Assembly: GCA_036375895.1 (NCBI GenBank)
Contig: DASVBJ010000181.1
Span: forward strand, 1 to 29,815
Direction: 5' to 3'
From: DASVBJ01 sp036375895
Lineage (GTDB): Bacteria > Actinomycetota > Actinomycetes > JACCUZ01
Length of the DNA: 29,815 nt
This document shows, piece by piece, positions 24,357 to 29,815 of this stretch. The first letter of the stretch is position 1; each line of letters begins with the position of its first letter. The translations under genes were made by a program, and so were the position numbers. The notes below the pieces were generated by a model that saw only the letters and a program-made list of their open reading frames with translations, had not been told where the DNA came from and made no database searches.

Positions 24357-27300
24357 GTGCATCTGAAGAGCCTCACCCTCAAGGGCTTCAAGTCGTTCGC
24401 GTCGGCGACCACGTTCCGCTTCGAGCCGGGCATCACGGCCGTCGTCGGCCCCAACGGCTCCGGCAAGTCCAACGTCGTCGACGCGCTCGCCTGGGTGATG
24501 GGCGAGCAGGGCGCGAAGTCGCTGCGCGGCGGCAAGATGGAGGACGTCATCTTCGCCGGTACGGCGGGGCGCCCCCCGCTCGGCCGGGCCGAGGTGTCCC
24601 TCACCATCGACAACACCGACGGCGCCCTGCCGATCGACTACACCGAGGTCACCATCTCGCGGATCATGTTCCGCAACGGCGGCTCGGAGTACTCCATCAA
24701 CGGCCAGCCCTGCCGGCTGCTCGACGTCCAGGAGCTGCTGTCCGACTCCGGCATCGGCCGGGAGATGCACGTCATCGTCGGGCAGGGCCAGCTCGACTCG
24801 GTGCTGTCGTCGGGCCCCGAGGAGCGGCGCGGCTTCATCGAGGAGGCCGCCGGAGTCCTCAAGCACCGCAAGCGCAAGGAGAAGGCGCTGCGCAAGCTCG
24901 AGGCCATGCAGGCCAACCTCACCCGGGTGCAGGACCTCACCGCCGAGCTGCGCCGCCAGCTCAAGCCGCTCGGCCGGCAGGCCGAGGTGGCCCGGCGGGC
25001 CGGCGTGATCCAGTCCGACCTGCGCGACGCCCGGCTGCGGCTGCTCGCCGACGACCTGGTGCAGATGACCTCGACGCTCGAGGCGGAGGTCGCCGACGAG
25101 ACGGCCCTGCGCCAGCGCCGCAGCGAGGTCGAGCGGATGCTCGCGCAGGCCCAGGAGCGCGAGGCCGAGCTCGAGCAGACCGCGACGGCCGAAGCGCCGG
25201 CCCTGGCCCGCGCCCAGGAGACGTGGTACCGCCTGTCCTCGCTGCGGGAACGCTTCCGCGGCACCGGCGGGTTGGCCGCCGAGCGGGTCCGGCACCTGGC
25301 CGAGGAGCCCGAGGAGGAGCGGTCCGGGCGCGACCCCGACCAGCTCGAGGCACAGGCCCGGCAGGTTCGCGAGCAGGAGCAGGAGATCGCGGTCGCCGTC
25401 GAGCGCGACCGGCAGGCGCTGTCCGCCGCCGTGACCGCTCGACAGGAGTCCGAGGAGGCGCTGGCCGTCGAGGAGAAGCGCGTGGCCGCCGCCGCCCGTG
25501 CCGCAGCCGACCGGCGCGAGGGCCTGGCCCGGCTCGCCGGTCAGGTCGCCGCCCGCCGCAGCAGGGTGGAGGCCGGCGAGGCCGAGGTGGGGCGCCTGAC
25601 GCCGGCGCTGGACGAGGCCCGCCAGCGGGCCGAGCGCGCGCAGGCGGAGTTCACCGCGCTGGAGACCCAGGTGGCCGGCCTCGACGCGGGCGAGGAGGAC
25701 CTCGACTCCGATCACGAGGAGGCCTCGCAGCGCCTCGCCGCGGCCGAGGAGCGGGTGGACGCGCTGCGGGCCGAGGAGCGCGACGCCGAGCGTGAGCGGG
25801 CTGCGCTGGTGGCCCGAAAGGAGGCTCTCGAGCTGGGGCTGGCCCGCAAGGACGGCGCCGGCACGCTGCTCGCCGCGGGTGACCGGCTGACCGGCGTGCT
25901 CGGCTCGGTCGCCGCGCTGGTCACCGTGGAGGCCGGGTTCGAGACGGCCGTCGCGGCCGCGCTGGGCACGGCCGCGGACGCGGTCGCGGTCGCGGACGTG
26001 GGCTCGGCCGTCGACGCGATCCGGCTGCTCAAGGCCGACGACGCGGGTCGCGCGGGCATGCTCGTCGGCTCGGCCGGCTCCCCGTCGTACGCCGTGGACG
26101 GTGCCCGCCCGGCGCTGCCCGCCGGCGCCCGCCACGCCCTCGACCTGGTCACCGTGCCGGCCGAGCTGCGCCCGGCCCTGGCCCGGCTGCTCGCCGGCGT
26201 CGCCGTCGTGGAGGGTCTCGCCGAGGGCCGCGCCCTCGTCGAGCGGGAGCCGTCGCTCGTGGCCGTCACGCGCGAGGGTGACGTGCTCGGCGCGGCCCGC
26301 GCCGAGGGCGGCTCGGCCTCGGCGCCGAGCCTGCTCGAGGTCCAGGCCGCCGTCGACGAGGCCGGCAACCGGCTCGCCGAGGCGAGCCACCGCCTCGACC
26401 GGCTGCGCTTCGCCCTGCAGGCCGCGGTCGAGGAGCGGGAGGTCGCGGGCCGCGACGTGCAGGCCGCGCTCGACCGGCTGCACGAGAGCGACGCCCGGAT
26501 GGCCGCGGTCGCCGAGCAGCTCGGGCAGCTCGGCGCACAGGCCCGCTCGGCGCGCGGCGAGGCCGAGCGCCTGGAGCGCTCGATCGCCGCGGCCGGCGAG
26601 CAGCTCGACGCCGACCGGGCCGCGCTCCGCGAGCTGGAGGAGCGGCTGTCGGCCGCCGAGGTCGCGCCCGACGAGGGGGAGCCGGACACCGCCGCCCGCG
26701 ACGAGCTGGCCGAGCGCTGCCGCGCCGGCCGCCAGGCCGAGATGGAGGCCCGCCTCGCGGTCCGCACCGGCGAGGAGCGGGCCCGGGCCCTCTCCGGCCG
26801 GGCCGAGCAGCTGGACCGGGCCGCCGCGCAGGAGCGCGAGGCCCGCGCCCGGGCCGTGGCCCGCCGGGAGCGGCGGGCCCGCGAGGCCGCCGTCGCCAAG
26901 GCGGTGGCGCTGGCCGCGCAGACCGTCCTCGCCCGCCTGGAGCACTCCCTGTCGCTCGCGGCGCAGGAGCGCGAGCGGGCCGAGCAGGCCCGCGCCGCCC
27001 GCGACGCCGAGCGGACCGCCCTGCGTGCCCGCACCCGCGAGCTCGCCGGCGAGATGGACAAGCTGACGGACAGCGTCCACCGCGACGAGGTCGCCCGCGC
27101 CGAGCAGCGGCTGCGGATCGAGGCGCTGCAGCAGAAGGCGCTCGAGGAGCTCGGCGTCGAGCCGGACACGCTCGTCGAGGAGTACGGACCGCACCAGCTC
27201 GTGCCGCCGTCCCCGCCGGTGCCGGGGGAGGAGCCGGAGGAGGGCGCGCCCGAGCCGCAGCCGGTGCCCTTCGTCCGCGCCGAGCAGGAGAAGCGGCTGA

Positions 27301-27935
27301 GGGCCGCCGAGCGGGCGCTCGCCCTGCTCGGCAAGGTGAACCCCCTGGCCCTGGAGGAGTACGCCGCGCTCGAGGAGCGCCACCAGTTCCTCTCCGAGCA
27401 GCTCGAGGACCTCAAGGCCACCCGGCGCGACCTGCTCGACATCGTCCGCGAGGTCGACGAGCGGGTCGAGCAGGTGTTCACCGCGGCCTACCACGACACC
27501 GCGCGGGAGTTCGAGGGCGTCTTCTCCCGGCTCTTCCCGGGCGGCGAGGGCCGGCTGGTGCTGACCGACCCGGGCGACATGCTGACCACCGGCATCGAGG
27601 TCGAGGCGCGGCCCCCGGGCAAGAAGGTCAAGCGGCTCTCGCTGCTGTCCGGCGGCGAGCGCTCGCTCACCGCGGTGGCGCTGCTGGTCGCCATCTTCAA
27701 GGCCCGGCCGAGCCCGTTCTACGTGATGGACGAGGTCGAGGCCGCGCTCGACGACACCAACCTCGGCCGGCTCATCACGATCATGGAGGAGCTGCGCGAG
27801 GCCAGCCAGCTGATCGTGATCACGCACCAGAAGCGCACGATGGAGGTCGCCGACGCGCTGTACGGCGTGTCGATGCGCGGCGACGGCGTCACGAGCGTCA
27901 TCGGGCAGCGGCTGCGCGAGGCCGAGCCGGCCTGA
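24357..27935 (+). CDS. smc: Chromosome segregation protein SMC
   Basis: 1,192 residues, the usual length. The N-terminal head has Walker A GPNGSGKS (31-38) and ELLSDSGIGREMHVIVGQGQ. Long coiled coils (about 165-495 and 665-1010) flank a hinge (about 500-660, with GVLGSVAALVTVEAGFE and GRAGMLV). The C-terminal head has the ABC signature LSGGERSLTAVALL and Walker B FYVMDEVEAALDD. SMC forms a dimeric ATPase ring that, with ScpAB, folds and separates chromosomes. The GTG at 24357 gives VHLKSLTLKGFKSF, the canonical N-terminus, with CGAGGAG ten bases upstream. The acylphosphatase gene often found between mutM and smc is not present here. The high GC creates a very long false open frame on the opposite strand. 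Confidence 0.97.
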   Translation: MHLKSLTLKGFKSFASATTFRFEPGITAVVGPNGSGKSNVVDALAWVMGEQGAKSLRGGKMEDVIFAGTAGRPPLGRAEVSLTIDNTDGALPIDYTEVTISRIMFRNGGSEYSINGQPCRLLDVQELLSDSGIGREMHVIVGQGQLDSVLSSGPEERRGFIEEAAGVLKHRKRKEKALRKLEAMQANLTRVQDLTAELRRQLKPLGRQAEVARRAGVIQSDLRDARLRLLADDLVQMTSTLEAEVADETALRQRRSEVERMLAQAQEREAELEQTATAEAPALARAQETWYRLSSLRERFRGTGGLAAERVRHLAEEPEEERSGRDPDQLEAQARQVREQEQEIAVAVERDRQALSAAVTARQESEEALAVEEKRVAAAARAAADRREGLARLAGQVAARRSRVEAGEAEVGRLTPALDEARQRAERAQAEFTALETQVAGLDAGEEDLDSDHEEASQRLAAAEERVDALRAEERDAERERAALVARKEALELGLARKDGAGTLLAAGDRLTGVLGSVAALVTVEAGFETAVAAALGTAADAVAVADVGSAVDAIRLLKADDAGRAGMLVGSAGSPSYAVDGARPALPAGARHALDLVTVPAELRPALARLLAGVAVVEGLAEGRALVEREPSLVAVTREGDVLGAARAEGGSASAPSLLEVQAAVDEAGNRLAEASHRLDRLRFALQAAVEEREVAGRDVQAALDRLHESDARMAAVAEQLGQLGAQARSARGEAERLERSIAAAGEQLDADRAALRELEERLSAAEVAPDEGEPDTAARDELAERCRAGRQAEMEARLAVRTGEERARALSGRAEQLDRAAAQEREARARAVARRERRAREAAVAKAVALAAQTVLARLEHSLSLAAQERERAEQARAARDAERTALRARTRELAGEMDKLTDSVHRDEVARAEQRLRIEALQQKALEELGVEPDTLVEEYGPHQLVPPSPPVPGEEPEEGAPEPQPVPFVRAEQEKRLRAAERALALLGKVNPLALEEYAALEERHQFLSEQLEDLKATRRDLLDIVREVDERVEQVFTAAYHDTAREFEGVFSRLFPGGEGRLVLTDPGDMLTTGIEVEARPPGKKVKRLSLLSGGERSLTAVALLVAIFKARPSPFYVMDEVEAALDDTNLGRLITIMEELREASQLIVITHQKRTMEVADALYGVSMRGDGVTSVIGQRLREAEPA

Positions 27936-27991
27936 CCCGTCCCGCACCCCTCGTGCGGTTTGACTCGCCTGCTAGCGGGAACGCCGCTGGC

Positions 27992-28276
27992 GTGAGCCAG
28001 TTGATCTCCTTCCACCTGCTGATCGGCGCCCTGGGGCTGACGGTGCTCGCGTTCGTCGCCTTCCCCTACCGCGGCCGACCGGTGCCTCGGGCGGAGCGGC
28101 TGACCGAGAAGGTCGCCGAGGTGGTCCAGCGGGTCGACCCGGGCGAGGCCCCGCCGTACGGCGTGCTCACGACGCCGGAGAAGGCGCGCCGCCTCGCGCG
28201 CCGGTTCGAGCTCGCCGAGTGGAAGGTGCGCCAGGGCGCTCGCGCGCTCGCCACTGTCGGTCGCGGCGACGGCTGA
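27992..28276 (+). CDS. Small single-pass membrane protein of unknown function
   Basis: About 94 residues from GTG 27992 (VSQLISFHLLIGALGLTVLA). One hydrophobic helix (about 5-26) is followed by a positively charged cytoplasmic part (FPYRGRPVPRAERLTEKVAEVVQR and TTPEKARRLARRFELAEWKVRQGARAL, helical). No family is recognised. The start is uncertain; GTG at 27953 would add 13 polar residues, and neither has a strong SD. A TTGACT (27959-27964) lies upstream. Position between smc and ftsY suggests co-transcription with ftsY (13 to 43 bases downstream, depending on the ftsY start). Coding frame bias supports a real gene. Confidence 0.65.
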   Translation: MSQLISFHLLIGALGLTVLAFVAFPYRGRPVPRAERLTEKVAEVVQRVDPGEAPPYGVLTTPEKARRLARRFELAEWKVRQGARALATVGRGDG

Positions 28277-28319
28277 CCCCTTCGGAGCCGTGGGCTCCGC
28301 TCTGCGAGACTGGCACGTC

Positions 28320-29468
28320 GTGGAGACCGTCATCATCGTCCTGGCCGTTCTCGCGCTCGCGCTCGTCGTCGGCGCGATCGGGTTCGTCGGCGGCCGCCGT
28401 CGCAAGCCCCGCAAGGCACCGCTGCCCCCGATCCGGGACACCGAGACACCTGTCGACCTGTCCACGGGCGACGTCCGCGTCATCGAGCGCGAGCGACCCG
28501 CCGAGGTCGAGGAGCCGGTCCTCGAGGAGCCGGTGCTGGAGAAGCCGGCGCCGACCGCCGGCCGGCTGGCCCGGCTGCGCGACCGGCTGGGCCGGTCGCA
28601 GACCACGCTGGGCCGTGGGCTGCTCGGCCTGCTCTCCCGCGACCGGCTCGACGAGGAGACCTGGGAGGAGATCGAGGACGTCCTGCTCACCGCGGACGTC
28701 GGGGTCGGACCCACCCAGGAGCTCGTGGAGCGGCTGAGGACCCGGGTGAAGTCCCTGGGCACGCGCACGCCGGACGAGGTGCGGGGGCTGCTCCGCGAGG
28801 AGCTGCTGGCCCTGGTCGGCACCGACGTCGACCGGTCGCTGCACACCGCGCACGACGGCCGCCCGGCCGTGCTGCTGGTGGTCGGGGTGAACGGCACCGG
28901 GAAGACGACGACGGTCGGCAAGCTCGCCCGGGTGCTCGTGGCCGACGGGAACACCGTGCTGCTCGGGGCCGCCGACACCTTCCGGGCCGCGGCGGCCGAC
29001 CAGCTCACGACATGGGGCGAGCGGGTCGGCGCGCCCGTCGTACGGGGACCGGAGGCCGGCGACCCCGCGAGCGTGGCCTTCGACGCCGTGAAGCAGGCCG
29101 TCGACGGCGGCTACGACACCGTCGTGGTCGACACCGCCGGCCGCCTGCAGAACAAGGTCGGCCTGATGGACGAGCTGGGAAAGGTCAAGCGGGTCATCGA
29201 GAAGCACGGCCCGGTCGACGAGGTGCTGCTCGTGCTCGACGCGACCACCGGCCAGAACGGTCTCGTGCAGGCCCGGGTCTTCGCCGAGGTCGTCGACGTG
29301 ACGGGCATCGCCCTCACCAAGCTCGACGGCACGGCCAAGGGCGGGATCGTCGTCTCCGTCCAGCGGGAGCTGGGGGTGCCGGTCAAGCTGGTGGGCCTCG
29401 GGGAGGGGCCCGACGACCTCGCGCCGTTCGAGCCCGAGGCCTTCGTCGACGCACTCATCGGCGAGTAG
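28320..29468 (+). CDS. ftsY: Signal recognition particle receptor FtsY
   Basis: 382 residues from GTG 28320 (VETVIIVLAVLALALVVGAIG). The N-terminal transmembrane helix and the acidic linker (VEEPVLEEPVLEKP) are typical of actinobacterial FtsY, which is membrane-bound. The NG domain has the four-helix N part (about 75-160), the P-loop GVNGTGKTTT, the DTFRAAAADQL insertion-box region, DTAGRLQNK, TKLDGTAKGG and a GLGEGPDDLAPFEPEAF ending. FtsY receives SRP-ribosome complexes for co-translational membrane insertion. An alternative GTG at 28290 adds ten residues (GSALRDWHVV) but its only SD-like bases are too close; the 28320 start matches the family N-terminus. Confidence 0.95.
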   Translation: METVIIVLAVLALALVVGAIGFVGGRRRKPRKAPLPPIRDTETPVDLSTGDVRVIERERPAEVEEPVLEEPVLEKPAPTAGRLARLRDRLGRSQTTLGRGLLGLLSRDRLDEETWEEIEDVLLTADVGVGPTQELVERLRTRVKSLGTRTPDEVRGLLREELLALVGTDVDRSLHTAHDGRPAVLLVVGVNGTGKTTTVGKLARVLVADGNTVLLGAADTFRAAAADQLTTWGERVGAPVVRGPEAGDPASVAFDAVKQAVDGGYDTVVVDTAGRLQNKVGLMDELGKVKRVIEKHGPVDEVLLVLDATTGQNGLVQARVFAEVVDVTGIALTKLDGTAKGGIVVSVQRELGVPVKLVGLGEGPDDLAPFEPEAFVDALIGE

Positions 29469-29500
29469 CCCGCCCTCGACGTCCTCTCCCGCCCACCCAC

Positions 29501-29712
29501 CGGCAGCGATCATGCAGCTTCCGTCGGCCGCCCCGGTCCCCCCACCCCCACCCCCACCCCCACCCATCGGCAGCGATCATGCAGCTTCCGTCGGCCGCCC
29601 CGGTCCCCCCACCCCCACCCACCGGCAGCGATCATGCAGCTTCCGTCGGCCGTCCAGGGCCGGGGCCGCCCGGCAGCCGGGATGTCCGACGGTTCGTGCA
29701 TGATCGCTGCCG
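29501..29712. repeat. Palindromic repeat element, copy B, with tandem left arms and C-rich spacers
   Basis: The left arm CGGCAGCGATCATGCA followed by GCTT and CCGTCGG occurs three times, starting at 29501, 29568 and 29623 (periods 67 and 55). The right arm (CCGACGG at 29686-29692, TTCG, then TGCATGATCGCTGCCG at 29697-29712) occurs once. The third left arm can pair with it: 16 bp, a 4x4 mismatched loop (GCTT against TTCG), 7 bp, and a 36-base apical loop. It starts 32 bases after the ftsY stop. The spacers are runs of C5-A units. Confidence 0.9.
29538..29620 (-). repeat. Telomere-like TGGGGG tracts (G-quadruplex-prone)
   Basis: On the minus strand, five G runs of 3 to 6 separated by single T occur at 29565-29538, and three more at 29620-29605. 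The two tracts differ by two six-base units, which accounts for the 12-base difference in repeat period. Four or more G runs with one-base loops satisfy the usual intramolecular quadruplex pattern. Confidence 0.8.
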
Positions 29713-29756
29713 AGGGGGTGCGGACGGGCAGGTCCTGCGAGGGTGAGGTGGTTGTC

Positions 29757-29815
29757 GTGACGGACGCGGCGCGGACCGACGGGCTGGCCGAGGCGCTCGC
29801 CCTCGTCGTACCGGC
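29757..29815 (+). CDS. Start of an unidentified gene (3' end outside the window)
   Basis: GTG at 29757 opens VTDAARTDGLAEALALVVP and runs off the window. GAGGTGG (29744-29750) sits six bases upstream as a good SD. Nineteen residues are too few to identify a family. It lies 44 bases after the palindromic array that closes the ftsY region, so it is probably a separate transcription unit. Confidence 0.55.
   Translation, partial: MTDAARTDGLAEALALVVP

Noticed and set aside
23904..27947. Open frame of 1,347 codons on the minus strand opposite smc
   Set aside because: It is the antisense shadow of a very GC-rich gene. Its translation is low-complexity (L, G, R, A, H) without any domain, while the plus strand encodes a complete SMC.
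29512..29703. Short ORFs on both strands through the repeat array after ftsY
   Set aside because: Translations (poly-Pro or Gly/Val repeats) simply follow the C5-A tracts and palindromes.
29501..29712. CRISPR array
   Set aside because: Only three direct repeats with C-rich low-complexity spacers that are copies of each other, plus an inverted arm. No cas genes. It is a palindromic tandem array.

Overview
The window is about 29.8 kb of very GC-rich DNA from an actinomycete chromosome. Evidence for this is the frequent GTG and TTG starts, tRNAs without an encoded CCA, an HU protein with a lysine/alanine tail, NdgR beside leuCD, a CofC-type F420 biosynthesis gene, a SepIVA-like protein, and the core gene order recG-rsmD-coaD ... 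rpmF-rnc-mutM ... smc-ftsY. The order resembles Frankiales/Geodermatophilales-type lineages, but the genus cannot be fixed from the sequence alone.

Layout. 1-1150: the 3' part of a CPBP membrane protease, then tRNA-Gln(CTG) and tRNA-Glu(CTC) with a strong terminator. 1150-3918: the regulator ndgR, divergent from leuC-leuD (leucine biosynthesis), with a shared palindromic operator. 4148-4675: HU-like hup. 4729-5620 (minus strand): cofC and a small cold-shock-like OB-fold gene. 5718-7474: plsC-gpsA, two steps of phospholipid precursor synthesis. 7485-9748: a PLP-dependent cystathionine lyase/synthase-like gene, divergent from ddl; both look leaderless. 9895-10577 (minus): a DUF3515 lipoprotein and a stand-alone Lrp/AsnC RAM domain, divergent from thiL. 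11669-11854 (minus): rpmB, divergent from the translationally coupled run DAK2/YloV-like - recG - rsmD, followed by coaD and sepIVA. 17513-19910: yceD(DUF177)-rpmF-rnc-mutM. 19929-24072: the least conserved stretch, with two unknown membrane-anchored extracellular proteins, a 65-residue coiled-coil protein and a secreted LVIVD-repeat protein. 24357-29468: smc, a small membrane protein and ftsY. A new gene starts at 29757 and runs off the end.

Most of the window is ordinary housekeeping DNA. The most distinctive non-coding signal is a palindromic repeat family that flanks the smc-ftsY block. One copy (24084-24170) follows the LVIVD gene. A larger copy (29501-29712) follows ftsY; it has three direct repeats of the left arm, interleaved C-rich (G-quadruplex-prone on the minus strand) tracts and a single right arm. 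The 25-base right arms of the two copies are identical. Other signals worth a look are the face-to-face ndgR/leuC operator, several apparent leaderless promoters, two 19-bp tandem duplications at regulatory positions and several long intergenic inverted repeats. No CRISPR array, insertion sequence, phage gene or recognisable defence system was found.
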